Below are positions 16,384 through 24,688 of a DNA stretch of 34,677 nucleotides, in pieces. Source of the DNA: Amycolatopsis pittospori (lineage in GTDB: Bacteria; Actinomycetota; Actinomycetes; Mycobacteriales; Pseudonocardiaceae); the NCBI RefSeq assembly GCF_013870525.1, contig NZ_JACBXD010000078.1, positions 1 through 34,677 on the forward strand, written 5' to 3'. Below the pieces are notes generated by a model. It ran no database searches and was not told the origin of the DNA. It saw only the letters and a list, made by a program, of their open reading frames with translations. The position numbers and the translations under genes are program-made. Position 1 is the first letter of the stretch, and each line of letters begins with the position of its first letter.

Positions 16384-17006
16384 CCGAGCCCGGCAAGCAC
16401 GAGTTCACCGTCGCGTCCACAAGGGACGTCCACATCGGACGCGTCGTGGGGCTGCGGGTCGACGAGGTCGTGATGCCCGGCGGCGGGACCGCTCGCCGTG
16501 AGGTCGTCGAGCACCTCGGCGCTGTCGCCGTCGTCGCGCTCGACTCCGAAGGCGCGGTCACGCTGATCCACCAGTACCGCCACCCGATCGGGCGGCGGCT
16601 GTGGGAACTGCCCGCCGGCCTGATCGACAAGGCGGGGGAGGACCCCGTCGGCGCCGCCAAACGCGAGCTGGTCGAGGAGGTCGGGCTCAGCGCCGGGCGC
16701 TGGGAGACCCTGGTCGACGTCGCGGCGTCCCCCGGCTTCACCGACGAGGTCGTCCGCGTCTACCTCGCCCGCGAACTGTCCGAAGTGGACAGGGAGATCC
16801 TCGGTGAGGAGGAGGCCGACCTCGTCATGCGGAAGTTCCCGCTCGCCGAGGCGGTCCGGATGGCGCTGGCGGGTGAACTGGTGAACGGGGCGACCGTCGG
16901 CGGAGTGCTGGCCGCGCACGCGGTGCTTTCGGGTGCCGGCGCGTCCCGGCCCGCGGACGCGCCTTGGGAGGACCGGCCGACGAAGTTCGCTTCGCGCGGT
17001 CTCTAG
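16380..17006 (+). CDS. NUDIX hydrolase, ADP-ribose pyrophosphatase type (Rv1700-like)
   Basis: A 208-aa NUDIX protein. The NUDIX box runs from AGLIDKAGEDPVGAAKREL to VEEVGL (about residues 80-103), with the REL-EE metal-binding glutamates intact. A preceding QYRHPIGRRLWELPAG segment is characteristic of ADP-ribose pyrophosphatases. The orthologous slot in M. tuberculosis is Rv1700, an ADP-ribose hydrolase. It is translationally coupled to pyrG and is probably a nucleotide-sugar house-cleaning enzyme. Exact substrate is inferred from family. Confidence 0.9.
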   Translation: MTEPGKHEFTVASTRDVHIGRVVGLRVDEVVMPGGGTARREVVEHLGAVAVVALDSEGAVTLIHQYRHPIGRRLWELPAGLIDKAGEDPVGAAKRELVEEVGLSAGRWETLVDVAASPGFTDEVVRVYLARELSEVDREILGEEEADLVMRKFPLAEAVRMALAGELVNGATVGGVLAAHAVLSGAGASRPADAPWEDRPTKFASRGL

Positions 17007-17017
17007 CCGCTTCGCGC

Positions 17018-17072
17018 TGCTATGAACGACCCGTTACTTGCAAAATTTGCAAGTAACGGGTCGTTCATAGCA
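17018..17072. repeat. Intergenic palindrome B (27-bp perfect arms)
   Basis: A 55-nt perfect palindrome with one central base, starting 11 bases after the NUDIX stop. The centre is TTGCAAAATTTGCAA and the ends are TGCTATGAACG and its complement. It is the same as palindrome C at 26266 except for one pair, changed on both arms (A/T here, G/C there). Because each strand begins with ATG, it makes false start codons in both directions. Confidence 0.93.
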
Positions 17073-17174
17073 TTCGGGAGTGGGCGGGGGCCTTCACGCA
17101 CCTGGAGTCGGGGAGCAGCCGGGACCGGGCGGCACAGTGCCTCGTGTCGCCCCTCATCGCTCGGTCTCATGGCA

Positions 17175-17233
17175 GGTGTTGCGAAAGCCACTTTCGCAAC
17201 CTTCAACGTTGCGAAAGTGGCTTTCGCGACACC
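17175..17233. repeat. Intergenic palindrome D with nested hairpins
   Basis: Arms at 17175-17200 and 17208-17233 are complementary except for one G-U pair, around a 7-nt loop. Each arm is itself a 10-bp inverted repeat (GTTGCGAAAG and CTTTCGCAAC around three bases). The sequence can therefore form one long hairpin or two small tandem ones. It belongs to a different sequence class from palindromes A to C but has the same design. Confidence 0.88.
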
Positions 17234-17269
17234 GGCAGACGGCAGACGGCAGACGGCGCCCCGAAGGGG
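17234..17269. repeat. GGCAGAC tandem triplet and short hairpin
   Basis: Three perfect copies of the 7-mer GGCAGAC lie at 17234-17254, touching palindrome D. A short CCCC-GAA-GGGG hairpin follows at 17259-17269. The 279-bp interval 17007-17285 contains palindromes B and D, this tract and no credible gene. Confidence 0.7.
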
Positions 17270-17285
17270 TCCTTCAAGAGAGCGT

Positions 17286-17759
17286 TCAGTCGCGGAGGCG
17301 GTGGCCCTGCGAATCGGTGCCGCCGTTCGCGAGCAGCACGATCCCGTCGACGATCGGCCACACCACGCCGATGCCGCAGCTGAACACCACGACCGCGAGC
17401 TGTGCGAGCGCGATCCCGATATGCCCGGTGTAGAACCGCCCGATCCCGAACGGCAGCACGATCTGCAGCACCCCGGCGGCGACCTTCGACTTCGGCGAGT
17501 ACGGCATGACCGCCGCCGGTTGCTGGTAGACGGGCACGAACTGCGAGGGGTCCGATCGCGGCGCCAGGTACGCCGGATGTGGGGCGGGCAGATCCTGGAA
17601 GAGCGGCCGGAGTTCGCCGAGCGTCACGGCCTCATATGCGGCGAGGACGCGCCCTTCGTATTCGTCCGGCGTGATCCGCCCCTGGCTGTAGTGGTCTGCG
17701 AGCAGTCGCGCGGCTTCTTCGCGCTCGGCGGTGCCGACGCGCATCTCCTCCGAAGACAT
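17286..17759 (-). CDS. DUF1707 and TM2 domain membrane protein
   Basis: A 157-aa protein. Residues 6-55 form a DUF1707 domain (MRVGTAEREEAARLLADHYS, then GRITPDEYEGRV). A Pro-rich linker follows, then a TM2 domain at about 92-150 with two hydrophobic helices and the family GIGRFYTGH motif. DUF1707 is common in Actinobacteria in membrane or regulatory proteins; its role is unknown. ATG 17759 lies six bases after TACCTT on the minus strand, a leaderless start. It is divergent from xerD and unrelated to the surrounding pathway as far as can be seen. Confidence 0.85.
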   Translation of the reverse strand: MSSEEMRVGTAEREEAARLLADHYSQGRITPDEYEGRVLAAYEAVTLGELRPLFQDLPAPHPAYLAPRSDPSQFVPVYQQPAAVMPYSPKSKVAAGVLQIVLPFGIGRFYTGHIGIALAQLAVVVFSCGIGVVWPIVDGIVLLANGGTDSQGHRLRD

Positions 17760-17765
17760 GGTCCC

Positions 17766-17771
17766 AAGGTA
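17766..17771 (-). promoter_or_regulatory. -10 element of the DUF1707/TM2 gene (leaderless)
   Basis: TACCTT on the minus strand followed by six bases and ATG 17759. Confidence 0.55.
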
Positions 17772-17832
17772 TCCCGTTTCACACCCGCGACGCGGCTAGC
17801 GCGGCGAACCCCCGAACGGGTGCCGGTGGTCC

Positions 17833-17838
17833 TAGAGT
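17833..17838 (+). promoter_or_regulatory. -10 element of xerD (leaderless)
   Basis: TAGAGT followed by six bases and GTG 17845. It diverges from the neighbouring leaderless promoter 62 bp to the left. Confidence 0.55.
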
Positions 17839-17844
17839 GTCCGT

Positions 17845-18780
17845 GTGTCACAGGCTGGCGGTGCCGGAGTCGCCCAGGTGGTCGCCGCTTACCTCGACCA
17901 TCTGGTGGTCGAGCGCGGAACCGCCCGCAACACCCTCGACAGTTACTCGCGCGATCTGCGCCGATACACCGCGTACCTCGGCGGCGCCGACGTCGAGCGG
18001 TTCACCGACGTCACCCCGGCGCATGTCACCTCGTTCGGCGCGGCACTGCGGGAAGGCGACGAAGAGCATCGTCCGCTCGCCGCGTCCTCGGCGGCCCGCG
18101 CGCTCGTCGCGGTGCGGGGCCTGCACAAGTTCGCGCACGCGGACGGCATCACCGAGAACGACCCGGCCCGCGAAGTCCGGCCGCCCGCCGCGGCCAAGCG
18201 GCTGCCCAAGGCGCTCCCGGTGCACGACGTGCTGAAACTGCTGGAAACCCCGCCGCCGGAAGGGGAGCGGCCGCTGCGGGACCGGGCCCTGCTGGAACTG
18301 CTCTATTCGACCGGCGCGCGGATCTCGGAGGCCGTCGGGCTGGACGTCGACGACATCGACGACGCCGAACGGACCGTGCTGCTCGACGGGAAGGGCGGCA
18401 AACAGCGGATCGTGCCGATCGGCCGTCCGGCCCTGGAAGCCGTCCACGCCTACCTCGTCCGCGCCCGCCCGGTACTCGCCCTCCACGGCCGGGGGACGCC
18501 GGCGATGTTCCTGAACGCCCGCGGCTCCAGGCTTTCCCGGCAGAGCGCGTGGCAGGTTCTCAAGGACACGGCGGAATCCGCGGGCATCACGGCGGGCGTC
18601 TCCCCGCATACGTTGCGCCATTCCTTCGCGACGCATCTACTCGAAGGTGGCGCCGACGTCCGCGTCGTGCAGGAACTGCTCGGCCACGCTTCGGTGACCA
18701 CTACTCAGGTGTACACGCTGGTCACGGTCAATACCCTCCGCGAGGTTTACGCGACAGCACATCCGCGTGCCCTCGGTTAA
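17845..18780 (+). CDS. xerD: Tyrosine recombinase XerD
   Basis: A 311-aa site-specific recombinase that resolves chromosome dimers at dif. The N-terminal SAM-like core-binding domain covers about residues 10-110. The catalytic set is complete: Arg159 (TGARISE), Lys183 (GKGGKQR), His255 and Arg258 (HTLRHSF), His281 (LLGHASV) and nucleophile Tyr290 (QVYTLV). Normal XerD length and the same position as Rv1701 in M. tuberculosis argue for the housekeeping enzyme, not a phage integrase. GTG 17845 follows a leaderless promoter. It precedes the ParA-ScpAB operon, another chromosome-segregation set, by about 90 bp. Confidence 0.94.
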   Translation: MSQAGGAGVAQVVAAYLDHLVVERGTARNTLDSYSRDLRRYTAYLGGADVERFTDVTPAHVTSFGAALREGDEEHRPLAASSAARALVAVRGLHKFAHADGITENDPAREVRPPAAAKRLPKALPVHDVLKLLETPPPEGERPLRDRALLELLYSTGARISEAVGLDVDDIDDAERTVLLDGKGGKQRIVPIGRPALEAVHAYLVRARPVLALHGRGTPAMFLNARGSRLSRQSAWQVLKDTAESAGITAGVSPHTLRHSFATHLLEGGADVRVVQELLGHASVTTTQVYTLVTVNTLREVYATAHPRALG

Positions 18781-18808
18781 ACGACCCCCTCGATTCCGGC
18801 GTGCCTCT

Positions 18809-18862
18809 TTGGCTCGACTCGCGAATCGCGCATAGGCTGCCGAGGATCCTGCCGAAGAGGAG
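18809..18862 (+). promoter_or_regulatory. Promoter and ribosome binding site of the parA-scpAB operon
   Basis: TTGGCT at 18809-18814 and TAGGCT at 18833-18838 are separated by 18 bp, a credible sigma-A promoter. GAGGAG at 18857-18862 lies ten bases before the ATG at 18873. Unlike most transcription units here, this one has an ordinary leader with a Shine-Dalgarno sequence. Confidence 0.6.
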
Positions 18863-18872
18863 CTTTCGCGTT

Positions 18873-19889
18873 ATGTCGACACCGAACGAGCCGGCGAAGC
18901 CGTCCGCGTCCGCCGGTTCGGCCGCGGCGAGCCTCAGTCAGGTGACCATCGCAACCCCCGCCGAACACGACGGCGACGAACCGTCGGAGGACACGATCTC
19001 TTCACGCGGCCGCAAGGCCAAGCGCGCCAAAGAAACCAAGCAGCAGGAACGCGACAACGACGGCATCGGCCCGACCGGCCGGCCGTATCGCGAGATCCCC
19101 GAACCGCCGCCGCTGGAACGCCACGGTCCCGCACTGGTGATGGCCATGTGCAACCAGAAGGGCGGCGTCGGCAAGACCACGTCGACCATCAACCTCGGTG
19201 CGGCGCTCGCCGAATGCGGCCGCCGGGTGCTGCTGGTCGACTTCGATCCCCAGGGCGCGCTTTCGGTGGGCCTCGGCATCCAGCCGCACGAGCTGGACCA
19301 GACGGTCTACAACGTCATCATGGAGCGCTCGGTCAGCATCACCGACACCATCCGGAAGACCCGGGTGGACGGCGTCGACCTGCTGCCGAGCAACATCGAC
19401 CTGTCCGCGGCCGAGGTCCAGTTGGTCGCAGAGGTAGGGCGCGAACACACGTTGTTACGGGTCCTTCGTCCGGTCATGAACGACTACGACTATGTTCTTG
19501 TCGACTGCCAGCCCTCGCTAGGCCTGCTGACGGTGAACGCACTGACCGCCGCGGACGGTGTGATCATCCCTCTGGAGTGCGAGTTCTTCAGTCTGCGAGG
19601 CGTAGCGCTCCTGATCGACACCATCGAGAAGGTGCAGGAACGCCTCAACCCCAAACTGGACATCACGGGGATTCTCGCCACCATGTACGACCCGAGAACC
19701 CTGCACTCGAAGGAGGTCATGGCGAGAGTGGTGGAGGCATTCGGCGACATCGTGTTCGACACGGTGATCAACCGCACCGTGCGGTTCCCCGAGACGACCG
19801 TCGCGGGCGAACCGATCACGACGTGGGCCCCCAAATCAGCCGGCGCGGCGGCCTATCGCGCGCTGGCCCGTGAGGTGATCGCTCGGTGA
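18873..19889 (+). CDS. ParA-family ATPase of the scpAB operon (Rv1708-like)
   Basis: A 338-aa protein. Residues 1-85 are a charged, Pro/Ser-rich disordered extension. The deviant Walker A motif NQKGGVGKTTSTINLGAALA starts near residue 92, switch I is VDFDPQGALSVGL and Walker B is YDYVLVDCQPSLG. It lacks a Soj-like HTH region in the extension. It is a second ParA, separate from the parAB near oriC, and in M. tuberculosis Rv1708 is likewise followed by scpA. The next gene encodes a likely ribbon-helix-helix partner overlapping by 4 nt, which resembles plasmid ParA/RHH partition pairs. The open frame continues upstream to 17022 through xerD and intergenic DNA but is not coding there. Confidence 0.92.
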   Translation: MSTPNEPAKPSASAGSAAASLSQVTIATPAEHDGDEPSEDTISSRGRKAKRAKETKQQERDNDGIGPTGRPYREIPEPPPLERHGPALVMAMCNQKGGVGKTTSTINLGAALAECGRRVLLVDFDPQGALSVGLGIQPHELDQTVYNVIMERSVSITDTIRKTRVDGVDLLPSNIDLSAAEVQLVAEVGREHTLLRVLRPVMNDYDYVLVDCQPSLGLLTVNALTAADGVIIPLECEFFSLRGVALLIDTIEKVQERLNPKLDITGILATMYDPRTLHSKEVMARVVEAFGDIVFDTVINRTVRFPETTVAGEPITTWAPKSAGAAAYRALAREVIAR

Positions 19890-20311
19890 GCAGGCGAGCT
19901 TCCCTGCCCGGAGCGTCCGAACTTTTCAGGATCACCTCCAGCCCCGCCCTCGATCTCCCGCCCGCGCCCGAGCAGCCCGCCCCCTCCACGGGGAACGGCG
20001 ACGGGCACGACGCGGAGAACGGCGCGGGCCAGGCGCACAAGGATCAGCTGACCCGTGCGGCGCGCAGTGGTTCCGGGCGGACCAAGCACGACGCGAAGAT
20101 CACCGTCTACGTCTCCGGCGACGAACTGCTGGCGATGGAGCAGGCCAGGCTGAACCTGCGGGCGAAGCACGGGCTCGTGCTCGACCGCGGCAGGCTGGTC
20201 CGCGAGGCGGTGGCCGTCCTGCTGGCCGATTTCGACTCGAACGGCGAGCAGTCGGTACTCGTCCAGCGCTTGCGGGCGGGCACCGAGGACGGGAAAGAGA
20301 CCGAGAACTGA
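19886..20311 (+). CDS. Ribbon-helix-helix-like small protein between ParA and ScpA
   Basis: A 141-aa protein. A short conserved-looking N-terminus (SRRASLPGASELFRIT) precedes a disordered stretch at about 20-68. The C-terminal segment has an RHH pattern: beta strand KITVYVS (71-77), helix 1 DELLAMEQARLNLRAK (79-94), a GLVLDRGR turn and helix 2 RLVREAVAVLLADF (103-116). RHH proteins dimerise through the strand to bind DNA and serve as centromere-binding partners of many ParA ATPases. The family assignment is my reading of the pattern. GTG 19886 overlaps the parA stop and its stop overlaps the scpA start, so it is translated with both. A basic N-terminus could act on ParA, by analogy to ParG. 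Confidence 0.75.
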   Translation: MSRRASLPGASELFRITSSPALDLPPAPEQPAPSTGNGDGHDAENGAGQAHKDQLTRAARSGSGRTKHDAKITVYVSGDELLAMEQARLNLRAKHGLVLDRGRLVREAVAVLLADFDSNGEQSVLVQRLRAGTEDGKETEN

Positions 20312-21249
20312 TGGACGACCCGGCCGAGGCTGCTGAGCGTGGCCCGGAGCCGGTCGAGCGGACAGCGGCAGAAGAGGAAACCCCCGCCGTGCACGAGACC
20401 GTGCACGGCGGGATGGTTCCCGAAGGACTGGCCAGCGAAGAGCTGAGCACGTCGAAGTTCAAGGTGAACCTGGCGAACTTCCAGGGCCCTTTCGATCTGC
20501 TGCTCCAGCTGATCTCGCAGCACCAGCTCGACGTCACCGAAGTCGCGCTGCACCAGGTCACCGACGATTTCATCGCCTACACCCGGGCGCTCGGCACCGA
20601 ATGGAATCTCGACGAGACGACCGAGTTCCTGGTCATCGCGGCCACCCTGCTCGACCTCAAGGCCGCGCGGCTCCTGCCCGCCGCCGAGGTGGAGAGCGAA
20701 GACGACCTCGCCCTGCTCGAAGCACGGGACCTGCTGTTCGCGCGCGTGCTGCAGTACCGGGCGTACAAGCAGGTCGCGGCGCTGTTCGGTGAGCTGGAGG
20801 CGGGCGCGCTGCGGAGGTACCCGCGGTCGGTCGCGCTCGAAGACCGGTTCATGGGTCTGCTGCCCGAGGTGATGCTCGGCGTCGACGTGGCGAAGTTCGC
20901 CGAGATCGCGGTCTCGGTCTTCAAACCGAAGCCGCCGCCGACGGTGTCGATCGCGCATATCCACATGGGTCGCGTTTCGGTACGCGAGCACGCCGCGCAG
21001 CTGAGGCTCAAACTCGCGGAACGGGGCGAGGCGACCTTCAGCGAGCTCGTCGAGGACTGCGAGCACACCGTCGAGATCGTGGCGCGGTTCCTCGCGCTGC
21101 TGGAGCTGTACCGCGAAGCGACGGTCCAGTTCGAGCAGCTGGAGGCGCTCGCCGAACTGCACGTGCGCTGGACCGGCGGGTCCGTCGCGGAGGCGTCGGT
21201 GGCGGCCGAACACGATCTGGCCGTCGTCGAGGACGAGGAGTACGGGTGA
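20311..21249 (+). CDS. scpA: Condensin kleisin subunit ScpA
   Basis: A 312-aa kleisin bridging the SMC heads. The N-terminal domain begins near residue 50 with FKVNLANFQGPFDLLLQLIS and continues VTEVALHQVTDDFIAY, typical of ScpA. A winged-helix C-terminal domain (TFSELVEDC, FLALLELYREATVQFEQ) is also present. About 45 acidic extra residues precede the family core. ATG 20311 overlaps the previous stop in TGATG. It works with ScpB and SMC to organise the chromosome. Confidence 0.95.
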   Translation: MDDPAEAAERGPEPVERTAAEEETPAVHETVHGGMVPEGLASEELSTSKFKVNLANFQGPFDLLLQLISQHQLDVTEVALHQVTDDFIAYTRALGTEWNLDETTEFLVIAATLLDLKAARLLPAAEVESEDDLALLEARDLLFARVLQYRAYKQVAALFGELEAGALRRYPRSVALEDRFMGLLPEVMLGVDVAKFAEIAVSVFKPKPPPTVSIAHIHMGRVSVREHAAQLRLKLAERGEATFSELVEDCEHTVEIVARFLALLELYREATVQFEQLEALAELHVRWTGGSVAEASVAAEHDLAVVEDEEYG

Positions 21250-21971
21250 GCCCCGAAGAGACCGAGAAGACCGAAGCACCCGAAGAGACCTCGGTTCCCG
21301 AAGAGACCGACAGCGCGGAGGCTCCCGAGGCCGCATCCGAGGCAGAGCCAGAGGCTGAGTCAGACACAGGGGCGGAGCCGCCCGCCGACGAAGGGCTCGT
21401 GGCGGCCGGCGACGGGGACTACCCCGACGTCACCTCCGACGAGGCACTCGAAGCCGCCCTCGAGGCGTTACTGCTGGTCGTGGACTCGCCGATCAACGAG
21501 GAGTCGCTCGCCGACACCGTCGGCCAGCCCGAGTCGCGGGTGACCGTCGCGCTGCGCACGATGGCGCAGAAGTTCACCGACCGGGCGAGCGGAATCGACC
21601 TGCGCCGAGTCGGCGAAGGGTGGCGGTTCTACACTAGGGACGTCTATGCCCCGTTCGTGGAGAAGCTTCTGCTCGACGGCCAGCGTTCCAAGCTGACGCG
21701 AGCCGCACTGGAGAGCCTCGCCGTGATCGCCTACCGGCAGCCGGTGACCAGGGCCAGGGTCGCCGCCGTCCGAGGTGTGAACGTGGACGGGGTGATCAGG
21801 ACGCTGCTTGCCCGCGGCCTGATCGAAGAACACGGGGCCGACCCCGAAACCACTGGCACGCTGTACGTGACGACCGAGCTGTTCCTGGAGCGACTGGGAC
21901 TGTCGTCCCTGGCCGACCTTCCCCCGATCGCTCCTTTGCTACCCGAAGTGGACACCATCGATGACATCTGA
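21246..21971 (+). CDS. scpB: Condensin subunit ScpB
   Basis: A 241-aa protein. Residues 1-65 are a Glu/Pro/Ala-rich acidic extension with short repeats (EETEKTEAPEETS). The two winged-helix domains follow, with ALEALLLVVDSPINEESLA, a GWRFYTRDVYAPFVEKLLL segment and the hallmark ESLAVIAYRQPVTRARVAAV. It dimerises and binds ScpA. GTG 21246 overlaps scpA by 4 nt and the 3' end overlaps rluB by 11 nt. Confidence 0.95.
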   Translation: MSPEETEKTEAPEETSVPEETDSAEAPEAASEAEPEAESDTGAEPPADEGLVAAGDGDYPDVTSDEALEAALEALLLVVDSPINEESLADTVGQPESRVTVALRTMAQKFTDRASGIDLRRVGEGWRFYTRDVYAPFVEKLLLDGQRSKLTRAALESLAVIAYRQPVTRARVAAVRGVNVDGVIRTLLARGLIEEHGADPETTGTLYVTTELFLERLGLSSLADLPPIAPLLPEVDTIDDI

Positions 21972-22713
21972 CCCGCATCCCGACGGCATTCGGCTGCAGA
22001 AGGTCCTTTCGCAGGCCGGCGTCGCCTCCCGGCGCGCCGCCGAGGACCTGATCGTGCGCGGTCGCGTGAGCGTGGACGGCAAGGTGGTCACCGAACTCGG
22101 CCGCCGTGTCGATCCGGACAACTCCGTGATCCACGTCGACGGCACCCGCGTCCAGGTCCGCGAGGACCTCGTCTACCTCGTGCTGAACAAGCCCAAGGGC
22201 GTGCACAGCACGATGAGCGACGACCGCGGCCGCCCGTGCGTCGGCGACTACCTGCGTGGCCGGTACGAGGAGACACCCGGCATCGTGCACGTCGGCAGGC
22301 TCGACGAGAACACCGAAGGCCTCCTGCTCCTCACCAACGACGGCGACCTCGGCCACCGGCTGATGCACCCGTCGTTCCAGGTGCTGAAGACCTACTTCGC
22401 CGAGGTCGAGGGCATCGTCCCGCGTGGTCTGGGCAAGGAACTGCGAGCCGGGTTCGAGCTTCCGGACGGCATCGTCAAGGTCGACCAGTTCCGGGTCAAG
22501 GACATGCTCGCGGGCCGCACGCAGATCGAGCTGGTCATCCACGAGGGTCGCAAGCACATCGTGCGCCGTCTGATGGCCGCCACCGGGCATCCGGTGCGCA
22601 AACTGGTCCGGACCGCGCTCGGCGACGTCCAGCTCGGCGCGCAGCGGTCGGGTTCGATCCGGCGGCTGAACCGGGGCGAGGTCGGTTCGCTCTACCGCGC
22701 CGTCGATCTGTAA
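21961..22713 (+). CDS. rluB: 23S rRNA pseudouridine synthase, RluB/RsuA family
   Basis: A 250-aa protein with an N-terminal S4 domain (RLQKVLSQAGVASRRAAEDL) and a pseudouridine synthase domain. The catalytic Asp is in VGRLDENTEGLLLLTNDGD, and later GRKHIVRRLMAATGH is a family segment. It occupies the Rv1711 position, last gene of the ParA-ScpAB operon. The RluB assignment over RluE or RsuA rests on length and context. The ATG overlaps scpB. The 85 bp after it (22714-22798) hold no gene or obvious terminator. Confidence 0.92.
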   Translation: MTSDPHPDGIRLQKVLSQAGVASRRAAEDLIVRGRVSVDGKVVTELGRRVDPDNSVIHVDGTRVQVREDLVYLVLNKPKGVHSTMSDDRGRPCVGDYLRGRYEETPGIVHVGRLDENTEGLLLLTNDGDLGHRLMHPSFQVLKTYFAEVEGIVPRGLGKELRAGFELPDGIVKVDQFRVKDMLAGRTQIELVIHEGRKHIVRRLMAATGHPVRKLVRTALGDVQLGAQRSGSIRRLNRGEVGSLYRAVDL

Positions 22714-22798
22714 CCAAGACTTTCCGCCCTACTGCCCGGGTGATCATCGCGTTTAGCTCTTCTTGACGGGCTTTCAGCCGACGGGGAAGGGCTCGACC

Positions 22799-24679
22799 GT
22801 GAAAACTGTTGTGCTGGCAGGGATTCTGGCGGTCGTCGCGGCCGTGGTCGTGGCGCCACAGGCCGCGGCGAAACCGCGGGGCAGCGAACCGGTGTACGAC
22901 TTCGCCCAGGCCGTCCGCGAGACGGCCTGGGTCGACATCGGCCTCGACGGGGACGGCGACGGCCGCTCCGACCGGGTCGCCGCCGACATCATCCGGCCGA
23001 AGGAACCGGCGGCGCAGGGCAAGAAGGTCCCGGTCATCATGGACGCGAGCCCGTACTACTCGTGCTGCGGCCGCGGCAACGAGAGCGAGCTCAAGACCTA
23101 CGACTCGGCGGGCAGGCCGGTCGGGTTCCCGCTCTTCTACGACAACTTCTTCGTGCCCCGCGGGTACGCCGTTGTCCTGGTGGACCTGGCCGGTACCAAC
23201 AAGTCCCGCGGCTGCACCGACGTCGGCGGGCCGTCGGACGTCAATTCGGCACGCAAGGTCGTCGACTGGCTGAACGGCCGGGCCAACGGCTACACGACGG
23301 CGACCGGATCCGCCAGGACGAACGCGACGTGGTCGACCGGCGCCGTCGGCATGATCGGGAAGTCCTACGACGGCACGATCGCCAACGGCGTCGCCGCGAC
23401 CGGTGTCGACGGGCTCAAGACCATCGTGCCGATCGGCGCGATCAGTTCCTGGTACGACTACTACCGCTCCGACGGCGCGAGCCTGCGCCAGGGCAGCCCG
23501 GCCGGGCTGGCGCAGACCGTCTCCCAGCGCAACGGCGGCCAGAACTGCAGCGCGGCGAACCGGAAACTCACCGAGGGCGCGACCTCGAACGGCGACTACA
23601 ACGCGTTCTGGCTCGACCGGGACCACGTGCAGAGTGCTTCGAAGGTGAAGGCCAGCGTGCTCGCTTCGCACGGTCTCGGCGACCTCAACGTCAAGACGAT
23701 CAACTTCGGGCAGTGGTGGGAAGCGCTGAACGTCGAACGCAAGGTGTGGCTGACGCAGGCCGGTCACGTCGACCCGTTCGACTACCGGCGCTCGGCGTGG
23801 GTCGACACCCTGCACAAGTGGTTCGACCACTACCTGCTCGGCGTCGACAACGGCATCGAGAAGACCCCGGGCGCGAGTGTGGAACGTGCTCCCGACGTCT
23901 GGGTGGACCAGGTCGCGTGGCCGGCGGGCAGTGCCGTCACCCTGCGCCCCGCGGCCGGCACCACTCCGGGCGTCGGCACGCTGGGCGCGACCGCGGGTAC
24001 GGGCACGGCGTCGTTCACCGACTCCTCCGGCCAGACGTCGAACGGCTGGGCGGCGCGGCCGACCGAGACCTCCAGCGGACGCGTGCTGTTCAGCACCGGC
24101 GCTCTCGCGAAGGACCTTCACGTGTCCGGGACGGCGAAGGTGACCGTGACCGCGACGCCGTCGACGTCCACCGCGCGGCTCTCGGCGATCCTGGTGGACT
24201 ACGGCCCGGCGACGATCCGGAACTACACCGGGCCCAAGGAAGGCATCAAGAACGAGATGACGCAGTCGTGCTGGGGATCGAGCGCTTCCGGCAACGACGC
24301 CTGCTACCTGAACACGAGCGCCGACTCGGTCTCGGTCGGGCTGAACATCATCAGCCGCGGCTGGGCGGATCTGGCCAACTACCGGTCCCTGACCCAGGAA
24401 TCGCCGCTGACTCCGGGCCGGCCGTACACGATGACGTTCCGGCTGGCGAGTACGGATCACGTCGTCCCGCAGGGACATCAGCTCGCGCTGATCATCGGCG
24501 GAACGGACGGCTCGTTCATCGGCGGGCCGGCGCAGTACCCGAAGATCACGGTGGACCTGGGCAACACGTCGCTGGCGCTGCCGGTCGCGGGCTCGGGTCC
24601 GTCGGCCGTCCCGGCTCCGCTTCCGACGGCTCCGGCGGGGGTCGCCCCCGCCACCGTTTCGGGGCTCGAACGCGGCTGA
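22799..24679 (+). CDS. Secreted Xaa-Pro dipeptidyl-peptidase (S15/CocE-NonD family)
   Basis: A 626-aa exported serine hydrolase. The signal peptide is KTVVLAGILAVVAAVVVAPQ followed by AAAKPRG, cleaved near residue 24. The nucleophile Ser lies in GMIGKSYDGTIANG, an acid in GLGDLNVKT and the His in QAGHVDPFDYR. The C-terminal half is a jelly-roll X-Pro-type domain. GTG 22799 with GGGGAAGG at 22783-22790 is preferred over the upstream ATG at 22763, because it puts the signal peptide at the terminus. It probably releases X-Pro dipeptides outside the cell; cocaine-esterase-like ester hydrolysis is the alternative. This block is absent from the M. tuberculosis order. Confidence 0.9.
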   Translation: MKTVVLAGILAVVAAVVVAPQAAAKPRGSEPVYDFAQAVRETAWVDIGLDGDGDGRSDRVAADIIRPKEPAAQGKKVPVIMDASPYYSCCGRGNESELKTYDSAGRPVGFPLFYDNFFVPRGYAVVLVDLAGTNKSRGCTDVGGPSDVNSARKVVDWLNGRANGYTTATGSARTNATWSTGAVGMIGKSYDGTIANGVAATGVDGLKTIVPIGAISSWYDYYRSDGASLRQGSPAGLAQTVSQRNGGQNCSAANRKLTEGATSNGDYNAFWLDRDHVQSASKVKASVLASHGLGDLNVKTINFGQWWEALNVERKVWLTQAGHVDPFDYRRSAWVDTLHKWFDHYLLGVDNGIEKTPGASVERAPDVWVDQVAWPAGSAVTLRPAAGTTPGVGTLGATAGTGTASFTDSSGQTSNGWAARPTETSSGRVLFSTGALAKDLHVSGTAKVTVTATPSTSTARLSAILVDYGPATIRNYTGPKEGIKNEMTQSCWGSSASGNDACYLNTSADSVSVGLNIISRGWADLANYRSLTQESPLTPGRPYTMTFRLASTDHVVPQGHQLALIIGGTDGSFIGGPAQYPKITVDLGNTSLALPVAGSGPSAVPAPLPTAPAGVAPATVSGLERG

Positions 24680-24688
24680 CCCAGTGCT

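Noticed and set aside
17845..18780. XerD as a phage or element integrase
   Set aside because: Length, intact housekeeping motifs and the conserved position next to pyrG/NUDIX and ParA-ScpAB fit chromosomal XerD; no attachment-site repeats or phage genes are nearby.
17022..18872. Upstream extension of the ParA frame
   Set aside because: It crosses palindromes, the DUF1707 gene and xerD in another frame; ParA starts at the ATG with a good ribosome binding site at 18873.
22535..24478. 647-codon frame on the minus strand
   Set aside because: Antisense to the signal-peptide-bearing peptidase gene.
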